Positions 37,055 through 50,300 of a stretch of DNA of 64,000 nucleotides are shown here, in pieces (position 1 is the stretch's first letter; every line of letters starts with the position of its first letter). A model generated the notes under the pieces. The model was not told where the DNA came from and made no database searches. It saw nothing but the letters and a program-made list of their open reading frames with translations. The position numbers were made by a program, and so were the translations under genes. Origin of the DNA: Fasciolopsis buskii. Its lineage: Eukaryota > Platyhelminthes > Trematoda > Plagiorchiida > Fasciolidae. Location: NCBI GenBank assembly GCA_008360955.1, contig LUCM01006633.1, forward strand, positions 391,236 through 455,235, read 5' to 3'.

Positions 37055-37130
37055 ACCAAACTGAGACGCGAACCGGTGACGAATGATCGCGAATTGAAAG
37101 CTATAGCTGTTGCACTAACCGGATAGGTTC
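37055..37130 (-). repeat. Possible tRNA-derived relic or SINE head
   Basis: On the minus strand, CCGGTTAGTGCAACAGC resembles a pol III A box and CCGGTTCGCGTCTC resembles a B box about 45 bases later, a tRNA-like spacing. No clear acceptor stem pairing was seen, so a functional tRNA gene is unlikely. Confidence 0.2.
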
Positions 37131-38812
37131 TCAATAGTTCGTCGGACCTCGCCACACGGTAAAGTAGGACGTGATTAGACTAGGTAATCAACCGAGAAAA
37201 CGCTAATCTCTGCAAGGCTTAATAAATCTGTACGAGTGTGCCTGTAACTGTGGTTTTGTGACCACATATCATTTTCTCTTTTCATCTGTGCGCGAGATCA
37301 TGAAGTGTGACCTTCTATGTTTCACCGTACATCGTTGAACTTTATTCCTTGTCCGCTTAGCAAACCTGATAGCTCAACATTGTTGTGACCACTTCAGATC
37401 TGATTCGTATATTTGCCCTACACGTCAATAATCGTAATGGGGAAATCAATAACTTGACCATCTGAACATTGGCCAATTTCAATAAGACAACCACGGTCAA
37501 ATCATCCAGGACAGACAAACAAATCACCATACAATGAGGGCAATGTAAACCGATTTACACATTAATTAGTACTTACAGACGTTGTGGAGTTTCAATGAAA
37601 ATTAAAGCTGAAATTAGCATTCGAGGAAATGCAAAATAACCAGGCCTATGCACAAGTGTGCACAGGAATGCATCTTGACCGCTAATTTACTTTGAGGTGC
37701 AAAGATTTTGAAGAAGGTTTATCTACCCGAATTTCCAGTCTTCTCCGTTCGGAGTGGATAATTCTTCAAATTTACAGACCACCTTAAGTTACATCACGGT
37801 TTTCTGGACATCGTGTTAACATAGATCGATTAGGAAGGGAAATTTTATTGTTGAAAAATATATCCAGTAGCTTAAAAGCTCGTCCGCACAATTGCAAAGC
37901 CATTTCCTCCGTTAATCACAGAATTTTTATGCGGTTCCGTTAGGTCGCTCAGCGATCAAAACCTCAGGAAAACTATCTACGGGAGCTGTGATGAGCGCAA
38001 ATTTCCAAAATCAGTAAGACCATAAATGTGTCATGCACTGTTAAAGGGCTTCAAACTGCAGATCGCAGTTCAAGAGTAGGATAAGACCCGTCTTCTTAGT
38101 CTTCTTGGCATTCGCATAGGAGATGCATCGTATTTGCAACCTCGGTCTCATCTTCTCTAAGATTCTCAAGCCAAAGTTGAAGAATTCCACTCGGCCAGTA
38201 TATCTAGTGATATCGAAATAACACCGATATCACAACATACCTGGAAACGAATCGCAATAGAGATGCTGACAGGCAAACAGGAATCGAAAGCCGAATAAAG
38301 GAAAGGCAGTGGAAAGATCGAAGAGACTGCGATATCATGTTTGGTGAAGCAAATGCAACCAAAGAAATGCCATAAAATCAAAAATCAGGCGTTACTGCAG
38401 ATCGCGGAGAAAATAATATTTGAAAATAATCGATAGTTTGCGAAAGATCGATTCCCTTACGATTTTAATTCCCGTGAAGTGAAGTGAATCTTGTCTTTTT
38501 GTGTACAGTTGGTATTCATTCACCTGCCTACAAACCTTCATCTAGTTTGATAGACGTAGATGCATTCTAGTCTATTTGTGGAACCTGTCAAAAGGTTGCA
38601 GAAATGTTTTGGTTTTTATTAGTACAATTCTACCGATCGATTAAGTTATTTTGTTCTTTCGTTTAAAACGTCGCCGATTCGTATATGGAAGTCGAAATAC
38701 TTTGAAAGTACATTTTGTCTTCCATTTTCAGCTCAGTGGTGCTCCGGTACCCAAGAGCATAATGTTCTGCGAGGTATTTGGGTGATTCGTATGCATGTTC
38801 ATTTTGGTCCTT

Positions 38813-38830
38813 CTGTGTGTGTGTGTGTAT
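38813..38830. repeat. Short (GT)n tract
   Basis: About eight GT dinucleotides. Seen directly. Confidence 0.85.
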
Positions 38831-41307
38831 ACGTGAGCATGCATGTGTGCTTTCTACAGTTTTATTTTTCGATGGCTTAACTAGGCATAAGTATGATAAA
38901 TCCAGTTTGCACTACTATGTCATCCTCTCCCAAAATTGGGATCGGCTCTCACCGCAGTAGTCCACATTTAGAGCCCATATCCTGTTGGCTATTCTCGGTT
39001 TGGATTGTCACGTTATTAGCCATTATTGGCCTTCGAAGAATCCTCACGCTGATGCACAAGTTAGGTCGGAAATTGTAGGCACCAAATTAGGTAAACATTC
39101 CGAATTATGTTTGACTGTTCAGAAATAATTATTTAAAGGCTTCTCAAAAATACTGGAAATAAAATAGCTGGTTGTCCTCAAACATCATCTTCTCTACCAT
39201 GTGCTTTGATATTCGAATTCGATTTTGTAATATCCGTTCGGCTGAGTTTGTTTCACCGGAAACAATACGAGTATATTTCCGCTCGTTCCGGTTCATTCTT
39301 GAGTTTCTGGTTTAAATTTCTGCTTGTCAATCTGCACCCGAGAGGCAATTCACCTTCTCGTGTATTGTTGTATGGGTGCTATTTCGGTGTCACGGGATGT
39401 ACGGTACTGTTCTTGTATTTGCTCGGTGGCTCACGTCTTTGTCATTCCATTCACTGTGGGGACTCGGCCCAGTTACGACTTCAAAATTTCAGCGAAGACA
39501 GGCCCTGGGATTTATCTGTGGATCATTTTCCATAGACAGGCTTTAAGCATGGATCAGGTAATCACGAAACAATCAGACGAATTTGTGAGAGCTAAACGCT
39601 CGATCGTTATTCATAAAGAACCAGATTACGTGTACGGCCGGAGGAAGAAAAAACAAACTCACCGGCCAGGTATCGACGGAACAAAAGACCGGCGAATAGA
39701 AGCTTGCCATCTAGCATTCATGAATCTTGATTTCATCCAGAAAAAATTATAAAAACAAATTATCAACAGTCCATAAAGTCAAAAGTGGTTCAGCCACACC
39801 CGGCTCAATAGACCGAATTTCTCGCGCCGAAAATCAAATTACCGAGCGCCAAAATCCACGAAGTCGTCCAAAAACGTGCAATTAGGTCACGGTCATCTAA
39901 GGCGTAGACGGTACAAGCAAGCGCGCTGGAAATGTACAACTATGATTACGTTCTGACCATATCAATTTCATCGATAGTGAGACATTTATGATCGAAACGC
40001 TGCGCTAGTCAACCAATGGTTATCGCCGTCCACGAGATGTGAACAGCTGGTATTACTATGTAAGTTTATCTTCATACTTGGGCAATGTGCATGAGTTGCC
40101 ACGCGAATCACTTTGGACAGTGCATAGTCCAGAGGGACGAGCCGACGGCACGTAGATCACCACAGTTGGGATCCCAGATCGATTCTCGATTAAACTTGCA
40201 CTCCTACTATCCGAATGAGGCTTTGATTTCTCCCTACCTTATTCTCTCGATATATGTATGTACATGACCATCAAATGGAATACAATGAAAAAGGAACTAT
40301 AGCAACAGAGTTGCTATCAAACTGATGGGCTGTGACAGAAAAAAAAGAAGATATCTACTCTAGTTTCTATTATTCACTGGACAATCCATCCTGTATTTCG
40401 GCTGCTATCGCCCGTTTTTGCTAACTTTAGTGGAAAAAACGAAATTGAGCAGACACGACAGTTCATTTAGTAGTCAAAATAAAAGGCTCATATTAATCCT
40501 CTATGGTCACCACTCACTGGACGATTCTTCCGCTGAGTACTTTAATCCTTCGTAATTTACCAACATGATTATGTAGGATTTTCGATCCCAGTCTTGGCTG
40601 ACGTAAGTGGAGCGATGGCATCCTAGAAGCGATGATCTCTGTCCAGCGTAATGGTTTCGACGAGTCAACGCCCATTGCCTTCAGACCTGAAAAACGCGGT
40701 CAGCATACTGCCACAGAGCATAAAACTAAACAATACGCTTGGGTAATGATTCAAGCGTAATTTACTGCTGATCATTCTGAAGCCAGTAAATTCAAAAAAT
40801 GGTTAATTTAGATCAACTTTTTAGGGTCTCACAGTGTCATCGGAAAGATAACTGCCTACTTATTTGTGAAATGACAAAAATGCTCTCCCCAGATACCGTT
40901 GACTTCAAATGTTTCTTGAGTGCGGGCATTCCATTTCTGTGTGTGGATTGAATAAAATTTTGACTGAGTGCTTTATTCCAAGATCCACACTATTGAACTG
41001 CACAAGTTTTTTGAACTACTGGAAGTAACGAGGCACCATAAAATACGTGGAATCAATCATGTATCCGAAGCATAAACTGTCCGATAAATCAGGACAAAGG
41101 TTCACTCTTGAACATATCGAAAGACGCACTTGTGTGTGTGGAAGTAGGTCAATTTCTGGGCCCAAAATCCTGCGGATCAGACACTCGCCGCGTTGCTTTC
41201 CTGACCAATCATTTCGTAAACAAACGATAGGAAGCTCAAAAAAATGTTGAAATTCGTAAGCCCATTTTGGCGCCCTCAAGTGCAGTGCTTTACCGCAAAA
41301 CAGAAAA

Positions 41308-41493
41308 TTGTACAGGCGTCCAAACATGCCAGTTTTGATGCATCATAACAGACAACGTGACGAATCAGTATGGTTTGAACCCCAAAAGGAACTTTCCGGG
41401 TTACCGTCAGAATGTATGGTGCGCATAGCTGTGTCACTGTCTGATGTGCTTCAAGTTCTTCAACTAAATCAACCCAGTTTGTTTGCGATAGAG
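41308..41493 (+). CDS. Weak candidate exon, possible F-box-like start
   Basis: The frame ends at a good donor, ATAGAG|GTCAGT, with GT at 41494. Near its end it reads ELSGLPSECMVRIAVSLSDV, then LQVLQLNQPSLFAIE. The spacing LP.E....I...LS..D.L loosely fits an F-box start, but the Trp and Cys positions are absent and the upstream boundary is unclear. Coding status is uncertain. Confidence 0.17.
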
Positions 41494-44181
41494 GTCAGTT
41501 TCAGGGTCATTAAGGAGGAATACACAAGTGAAACTATGGTGCGGGCACTATTTTCAATTCAGCTTGCATGCAAGTAAACACAATCGCTTCTCGAAGCCGT
41601 TTTGAAGGCAATTCACAAAGTTGGAAAGATTTCGGTGCACTTCGTGGATTGGGTCCTGGCGATAGTGACCTTGACTTAACAAAAACAACAACAAGAACAA
41701 CAAACAGGAACGTTGGAATGATTATTTTGTTACGAGTGTTATGAACCAGAAATGGTGAACATCAACTGGGCAGGTTCATTATGACTTAATCATATGCATT
41801 ACGTGTACACTTTACAAACCCCATAGCCGCTATTTTAAGAATTACAGCCTACCAAACGCAATCCATTTCAACGACATTCGACATCCAAGAGCCCAAATCA
41901 GTGAGATACCCTGCAAAATAGAAAGACTAAAGATCACTAAAATACTCACTGTACACGTCAGTCGACGGAATATGAACTCATCCACTAGTGATCAAGTGAA
42001 CCCAAAAGGTCAACGTACAAGATCAGCGTCCGTTTGGCGCAAAACACTGCAGAGTTCATGGTTGGTGTGCGGTTTGCGAGCATCAAATCAATCCTAGGCC
42101 AGGGCTCCAAGTCTACATCTTGCGTGTCTTATAAATCGTAAGGATAATTGCGGTTACCAAAACCATACGTGAAACCATCTGGTCAAGCTGATCAAAGGTG
42201 TCCGTTGTTTTTTTATCACTCACTGGGACCAATTCCAGGTGATATAGGTCCCAATTTACTCATCCAACGTACTGTCGTTATGTAGAACGAAACTGATAAA
42301 TTTATCGAATCAAATAGAAAGAGTCCTATGTGCACGTTTTCTTAAGCAATAATCAAAAATATCAATCCAGATGTCGAGTAAATGGTTCCCCATTTGACTA
42401 CACCAGGAGTGGACATAAACACACCCCAAATGACCACATAAATCAACACATCAGCCGACATTAAAGTCATCATAATTATTTTTATTTAATGCCACTACAC
42501 TAACTACAATTTCCGCTCACAGCGAACACATGGAGGAGATAAAAAGTGGAACTGACTTCTAGCCAGCTAACCGAAAATCGATTATTTCGACATGCATATG
42601 TGTGTGTGTTCTTGCGAGCTCGTATTGTAAATGTGGGCGTTTCCGCATGTTTATCTGTTCGAATAAATATCGAATTTTTTTGTTTACTGCTCTGCCACAC
42701 GTACGGGGGCTGTCGACAGTAAAATCCTAAACGTTCCACTACCAGGTGGCATTGTTTGCTTGGAGAATTCCGAGTTTCATGCTATTTGGAAAAAATTTTC
42801 AGATGCCGCTAGAGGTGCATGGAATTTTGTAAACAGTAAGGAGATATTTCTGGACCAGCTTCATAAGATAAATCTATTCAAATGAGTGTCGCTTACTATA
42901 CGGAAAAATCTGGGACCGAACGAAGTCAGTTGGATTGTGCAGATCTAATTGTCGACGCCTCCGTTCGTACGCGTTGCCCTTCTTGTGGTATCGCTGACAG
43001 AAATATTTGAGGTTAATTTCAGAAAATCTCCAAGGGGCTATTAATCTCTTCTTATCTTTTTCCAACCAGTAGACTCCAAAAACAACGTTAACGTGTCGCC
43101 CAGCTTACTCGATTTTACGTTAGATAGTATTCTGTCTCGAGAACAACACACAACATCGTACCGTTGATGTCCATACGGACTAACTTAAGCAGCGGGTTTC
43201 TCATTCTGTCGCTTGGACGGTTTTAGTTAGTTCAACTATATCATCATTGACAAAAATATTGAGAAAACTCATGCTAACCGAGAGTATCAAATGTCATTCT
43301 ATTTCGACAGGGTAATTTTCTTTTGTACCTTGCTTCTTCTCGGTAAAGGAAAAATCCATGGGATTCCCCAATTATTGATTAGTATAACTATACAATGACC
43401 AACACTCCGGACAGGTAAGGTTTATCATTCCAGATACATGTGAGAAATGAACACACCTTCGTGAATATCCAAAATTCATCTTCAGCTTGTGCAGGAACTA
43501 AGTCCATCAACTCATCAGCTCTCACTCAATGTATACCTTCTGAGAAATGCCTTCATCATGGAATCTCTCTCTGTGTGCGGGATGTGACGAGCAAGTAACT
43601 ACCACCACAGAAGTGGGATTTTCATTGTGACCGTTCCGAGTTAGGATCCGACCACCGGTAAGTAATTTCTTGATCAAACAGTTTATGAGGAAATTACACG
43701 CTTCCTCATTAGAGTTACGGTAAAAGTCAAAACCGTTTGGACTACTGCTAATTTCGGTGGATCTCGACACGTCTAGTTTGGTTCGTCTCTGTTGCCTTAA
43801 GGCATTTACCTGGATGTACTTGTTTGCACCTGCATGCCACATGTTCCAGGCACTGCAACAGAAAGAACTCCGGAATGTCGGTCAAATTGTAATTTCTCGG
43901 AAGCAACAGAATGACCGATTTTGGTTTTTGCTGCATCACTTAATCGTGATTATGATAGGGAAATGAGAATAATTCTCGCCATAGATACGTTCGTTATGAA
44001 CTGTTGAAATACGGTTTCCTATTTTAAGTGCTCGACAGCATCTTCGAAGCACAGCTGTCAAAATCACGTGGGTATGCGAAAATTTCGACCATCTTTCCAT
44101 CCCACTTCAAAGTCTCATGATCAAACTATCCGAATTTCGGTATGTGTGGTTTGCTCCCGCTTAATGATCAATGTGTTTCTC

Positions 44182-44205
44182 CCTCTCTCTCACACACACA
44201 CACAC
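44182..44205. repeat. (CT)n/(CA)n tract
   Basis: CTCTCTCT passing into CACACACACACAC. Seen directly. Confidence 0.85.
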
Positions 44206-44369
44206 GTACATGCACTGCGAGGGCAATCGCAGCAGATTTGAACAACACGAAATTGAACGGTGGTCATTTATCATACCTGCATACTCACAACGTTCTATGA
44301 CCCAAAGTTACAAAATTAGTCCCCTAACTACTAATGCTTATCTGATATAACTTTCTGTGCAAGCTTTTG

Positions 44370-44425
44370 TGAGTGTGTTCGTGCATGTATGCATGCATGT
44401 GTGTGTGTATGTGTGTGGGTACGTA
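44370..44425. repeat. Imperfect (GT)n/GCAT tract
   Basis: GTGTGT and GCATGTAT units mixed, a typical decayed dinucleotide repeat. Confidence 0.75.
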
Positions 44426-47186
44426 GGCATGCCGACAGGAAGTCGTTGCTCGCAGCATTGTATCTGTGTCCAAGCTTCGCTCCACCCTGTGTGAAACTAG
44501 GGAAATGGCCTTATTTATTCATCCAGTAATAAGACAAAATCATGTGTCCCGTATGCGTGCACATTGATCAGATATATTTATTAATGGAGTGTAAAATTCA
44601 TCCGAAGCTACAGCTCGGAAAATGAAAGTTCGCGTCTAATTGTTGAATCCTCGCATGTGATACGTTGCTATCGAAGAACACGAAAGTATTTTCACAAATT
44701 GCCACATTTCGACGAAGGTACTGTTTGTTCAGATTTATCATTTCATAAGCCATAAAACTGACGCACGGGAACACGACCCAAGGACAGTGCAATGTGATCA
44801 TGTTCAGCGTGTTGGTACAAAAAAATTCCCTTTCCGTCAGCTGTCCTGCACTTACTTGTGCAATCATTCAGGAGTTCGATCAAAGTAAACCACATTTGCA
44901 AATTACCGTTTGATTGAACAAAATAAACGCACCTCATTCGAACCATCAATATATCATCTCAATCGGCCATCGGCGAGAACATTTTGCATCAACTCATTAC
45001 GAAACACTAGGCCTAATTCTAATGCATTCTATTACCTTATGGTCACTGGTGGTTGGCGTTGACACGAACGACCACACTATCTTCCGGCTAGTCGAGAATT
45101 CTACTTTTAAATAATCCCAAGTAGTGCGTGATAGCATCGTCGCATTAAGTTCAGCTACTCAGGATAATACTTCCGTGAAGGTTTACGGTGAGTGGGAATA
45201 CTCAGACATCTCTGCGGTCTGAGAGCGCAGGCAGTTTCTGCGGTCATCTAACGGTTTAACGTCTTTAGTCGGGTTCTAAAAAACAGCCAGTAACAAGCAC
45301 ATTACAGTTGCTAGATTCAATGAAGAACGGACCTAGCATTCGGGATAATCTGACTGACATAAAATATAGGTGGAATTTCGAATCATGTAACTGCAATCCC
45401 AAGGAACATGCCGAAATGCTGGTATATTTCGAAACAAATGTGCCCTCCCACTAGAGAGGATGAATTGAAAATCGTTTGTTCACAACATAGTAGTGTAGGT
45501 ACCGGAAGAGACACGCAGTCAGCGCACACAGTTTATCGACAAGTCCACAATGGTCCTCTAGATTTTTTATCAATTCGCCAAAGAGATCACCAATTCGAGT
45601 ACTTTTTCTTATTTCAAGTGCCGCGACGTGTTAAAATATCAACGAGAACGCTCAGCATATATGTTGTTCATTAAATTATGAAGTCAGAAAATCGAACCTA
45701 GTTTGGCGAACATGAAGCTATTAAGTAAGTCTTGTTTCTAAACAAACCCGAGCCTGGGGCTGCCTTGTGGTTTTATGCGAATTAATTGGAGTGGAAAGAA
45801 AATCGCCCGGGTGAAGTTAACGTAGTCACGACGTTCTAAAGTAGTCCAACGTAAAATATCTTTTAAAAGAGTTATCACTTCTTTAAGGTGTTTGTCACTA
45901 ATCACGCGAGCGACTCGGAAAGAAACTGAGCAATGGAAACCGTTTTTTGAGGATTTTAATCTCGGAAATCGTGTGCTTTTTAAGTCAACTTTGTTACACA
46001 CTGACAAAATTAACTGATCACCGAATCGGAACGCGCAGTCACATAATTGGAGCGAATAATTTATTTTGCAGCGTTCCAAAAGCAGTATAAATGTAACTTT
46101 TAACTTCTTACATGACTAATTTACTTTATCTGTGTCATGTGCTTGATAACATTCTCATTTGCCATCATGTAGGTGGTAGCGTTGTTTAATTCAAAAATTG
46201 GATACAGAAAAACAACGAAGAGGTTCAAGTTTACCAAGGTGGTTTTGTATCACAGTTTTATTCCAGCTTATCCTTACAGGGTCTTGAAAATAAAGTCACC
46301 GACTTTTGTCTTGTTCTCGAATAACCTTTAGGACACTCGGTCAACTCTGACAGAAGTGGAGATTCTTTTCAATGCAAAGTTGAACTTCTCAGAAATCGAA
46401 ATGCATATGTGTCCAGTATTTGAAGACATAATCATGAACAGAATATTTGATAAAATCACAATTTCCGTTTAACAAACGAACTAGCTTGTATTTATGCGTA
46501 CAAGGTCAGATGAATCTTAACACCTGTCCAAAAGTATTTCTGGAATTGTCACCTACATTTAGGCTTTAACTTTCGATATTCAGATGCATTTATCTTGGTA
46601 ACCAAATTGACCGACATTTGAAGGCCAAAACGCAGCCTACAATCAGATGTATTAGGGAGTAATTTGCAAATAAATTTATGGCATTCGTTGATGCTTCGAT
46701 AATTTGTGGATGATAGAAACTGTGAGAAAGAAGCAAAGAGGTTATTGCAAACGTAAGATGGACCTATGCAAACCGGTGATTCACCGGTCTTCCTTTTTTT
46801 GTTTTACTTTATGTCACCTTCCAACTTTCTATACATGGTTTTTAGTTACGCAGATTAATTTCAAATCCAAATCTGTTCAAGATGTGAACATCGTTTAAAC
46901 TATTTTTAGAGTAGACAATATAAACTAGTATCCAAGGCCCGAAGGATGGAGTAACAGTCTGCATAGTCTGAAAGTCACCGTGTTCTAGGTAGTTCAATAA
47001 ATGCCCAAAAACAAGCAAATGCCTTTTCACGTAGTAGCTGGTGAATCATGAGTGAGTTTTCGGTACGGCGTGTTATTCTGTCAAAAGAGTTAATTTTTCT
47101 CGTTAACTTTAACAATAAGAAGCGAAAATGCCCTTCCCTTTGACCGCACTTTCTATGATTTCAATCAACCGATGTGTCTTTATATT

Positions 47187-47311
47187 GTGAATGATATAAT
47201 ATTAATAACACAGCGTTGTTGGTAGATGTAATGCGCCAACGCTTCGACTACCGTGGGTAGTCTTTCTCAAGGCAAGTTTTACAATCAAATGACTGAGGGA
47301 ACGTTCACATG
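47187..47311 (-). repeat. Hairpin-bearing dispersed repeat, copy B (fullest)
   Basis: Carries both hairpins. The first is a perfect 7-bp stem GACTACC/GGTAGTC with loop GTG at 47246-47262. The second is AGCGTTG/CAACGCT at 47212-47243. In the minus sense the order is CTTGAGAAA, hairpin 1, GAAGCGTTGG, hairpin 2, TGTGTTATTAATATTATATC. Matches copy A over its whole length apart from A's deletion, and copy C from the TATATCATTCAC end through hairpin 1. Confidence 0.8.
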
Positions 47312-50300
47312 CCAACGAGTTCGACCGGAGAACGGTTACGTATAGCCATAAAATCTTTTCTGGCGAGTGTCGTATGGCATTTATATGACTCACACAGGAA
47401 CGTAGAAAGAATGATGGTAGAGACATGGCGAAAGGAGAAGGGAAGAAATAGGAACCCTGTGCTTGTTGCATCACGCTGTTCAATTCACCAACCAAATGCG
47501 AGCTGTCTTGATCAACGTAGGAGGTTGTATTATGGGCCCGCGCTCTGGTCTTTTGATCGGAAGATCCAGTCTGGAAGATTGCGAAATGACACTGGAATCT
47601 ATTCAGTTAACAAGGCCTGTGGCCAAACAATAGACTTCCTGTTTCTCAAGGTTTCAGGTTAGTACAGCTTACTCATTTGTAAGAAGGGCTAGGTAAGAAC
47701 TAAAATTAGAGGCCGAAGAGTATGAAATGGACTAAAATTGGTAGGCTTATCTGAAAACAAGGAAGAGGAACCCGAAGAAAAGTATGAACTGCAGTTTAAT
47801 AACAAAGACACAACCGACGACAGTCCTGGGGCGGTAGAAACGGCCGTGGTGCCTTCACAACTTGATGCTGGTAACCCCAATAGAATTAGCCGAAAGGCGG
47901 TGAACGTGCCGGGTGATTTAGAACTATCCACGTTTTCAACGGAGATTACGGATAAAGCTATTTATCGGAACGGAACAGATGACGGAGATCATAATCTGAT
48001 TTCACGTTACCTCAAACCATCGTGCACCATTAGGCAGTGAATTTCTCCTGGAGTTTTATCATCCCTTACCAGGAGCTATACCATCTTCCGTGTCATTTTG
48101 GAATTGTGTCAAAATATTCGGAATTGGGTAAGCACATGCTTCTATTCCACGAGATCGGACCAATGTGTACCTGCGTACAAATTTCAGAGCAATTCATGAA
48201 TAATTTGTTCACCTTGCAATGTATCTGAAAAAACCTCCGCGTTTAAAATGCGTCGTGTTTGGGACTTACGGAATCGAGATCCCGATAGGCCAGCTGAACG
48301 CGACATTTCTCATTTAATTCCCACAAAATTCCCAAATAATGCGGAAAATGTCGTAATCACTTCAGGACATTTTGGTGCATAGAAAAAAGTTGTAGATCTC
48401 TTCAAAACCTTGTTGTTGCCAGATGAACAGTTTAATGAATGTTGAGAGGCTGTGTAAATATTATTACACTCTGCGATTTAGGACCGAATGCAGTAACTGA
48501 AACTGGAAACATTTTGGGACCCGGGAGCGAATACGAAACACTTTTGAGCCCAATTTACACCGTCCTTTGAAACAGAGGAGAAAGAAGCTTGCAAAATTTA
48601 CTTTTGTGTCCGTCAGTTTGTCAGCTCAGACATGTGCGGACCCCAAGGTCAATCAGCTTTACTGCATCATTCCACCATTTTTTTCCACTTTGCTTCATCG
48701 GTACTTTATGACTATTTTGAATAACATTCCAAAATTCGACGTGTCTATACCCGAAAGGCTCTCAGCCGAGTGTCTTTTCGCCGTCGCATTCGACCATCAC
48801 TCCCTCATTCCTTGTTATCGGAAAGACACAATCAATCTTGCACCTTGTTTGTCTTTCGAACAAAATCCTCGTTTTTCGTTTCACCTTGTAGTAGCATTTA
48901 CGGGAGATGCCATTGTTTACCGTTCATCTGGCATTCCAGAACATAAAGTGATACATAAATTGTGCTCTAACCCTCGAGTAATGGAAATCCTTTCTTTCGT
49001 GTGCATTGTCTGATCGACATTCTTTGGCCATACCTTTTTGACTGGATTTTTGAACATCCCTGTGGTAAAGTTCTGCTACCGAAAATGATGTCTAGAAGAG
49101 TCAGTCGACATCAGCTGAACATTACAAAAAACCAAATGGGACAAACATACGTACTTCCTAATGACTCTAAACACTTTGAGAGGCTTGGATCAAAACCCTC
49201 GTGACCGGTTCGTTTGTGACCGCGAAATGCTGCATTGTGCAGTAAAATCTCGAACGAGTAAACCTGATAAAATTTCCTTTTGGTCATTATCGGGATTTTG
49301 TCTCAGGCTATATTTCATGGGACATTTTGTCAGCTTTCCCATCAACTGACAGCTTAGGGGAATGCATTCTGCATCTGTTATGGATAGAGGAAGAAAGCAT
49401 GCCACAGAACTGCTCCCGTGTGATTAAAAATATGTTGTCTATTCACGATCCGTTTATTCTAAAATCATTATTTCTTGCGCTCTATTGAGGCCCACTTCAA
49501 CACACATCTGTGTTTCCTACCGCCAAACTCGTCCTTTAGAATGTTTAGCATGCATTATTGTCGGTCGAATCAGTAAGTCCCCTGTGTTCTAAATGAATAC
49601 ATAGGGTAGAGAAGACAGATTGGTTGGAGTAAGCGATCCTTTGAATCTCTTCAGTTATACATGTCAAAATAAGACGCGGCTCGGTGCATTGCGTTGCAGC
49701 AGTGTCGACACATCCATTTTCGGTTTGGTGAAACTTTGTTGTGTAATGTCAGGCCATGTATCCACGGTACGTCAGCATAATCCCTGGCCCAAATAAAATG
49801 CAATCATATGGAATCTGGCCTCGCCGATTGTTGACGACTACGTGACTTCTGCGTAAATTTACGGGACTGAAACCCCAGACTAGTAGTCTTTGCTTTATCA
49901 GTCAGCAAACTAGAGTGCGCGTAAAACCGGCTGACTTTTAACTCACGTCCGTCCTGTCATTAATCAGTCAGATTCTACTAAACAATTTCTGAGTTTGTTG
50001 ACGCTGTTTTCATTTTGTTGTTCCGTGTGTAACTTCAACGTAATTGCCCCGGGAACCGCTAAATTTCCCACCTCATCTGGACTAGGGCAAGATGAATGAG
50101 ATCTCGATAATTTGAATTACCAATCAACCTTTTCGACTGGACTAACGACGGGCCGGAAATCGCACAATATTACATCAGTGGACTTGACGTCCCGTCATAA
50201 CTGACCGATTGGCATTATCCCACAGAAGTTAAGCACATGCATTTAGTTGAGAGCAGCTGGAAGCAGGCTTCTGAACTATTGGAATATTTAAATTTGAATG

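Larger units (their letters stand above)
31200..47186. other. Long stretch without recognisable genes
   Basis: About 16 kb with no clear domain, RNA gene or transposon. Weak exon candidates (34407, 41308), a possible tRNA-like relic (37055) and short GT/CA repeats are listed separately. Probably intergenic or intronic. Confidence 0.45.

Noticed and set aside
39324..39752. 142-codon frame with basic tail, and a possible 18-base micro-exon (acceptor CATAGACAG, donor CAG|GTAATC at about 39537-39556)
   Set aside because: Flukes do have micro-exon genes, but one short AG...GT pair proves nothing and no further small exons in phase were seen.
47738..48040. Acidic 100-codon frame that might be an exon
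   Set aside because: No acceptor before it or donor after it, and the antisense frame looks equally plausible. Kept only as a note.
48567..49013. Longest open frame (148 codons)
   Set aside because: Its length is within chance expectation for about 128,000 codons at this base composition. No domain, splice sites or neighbours support it.
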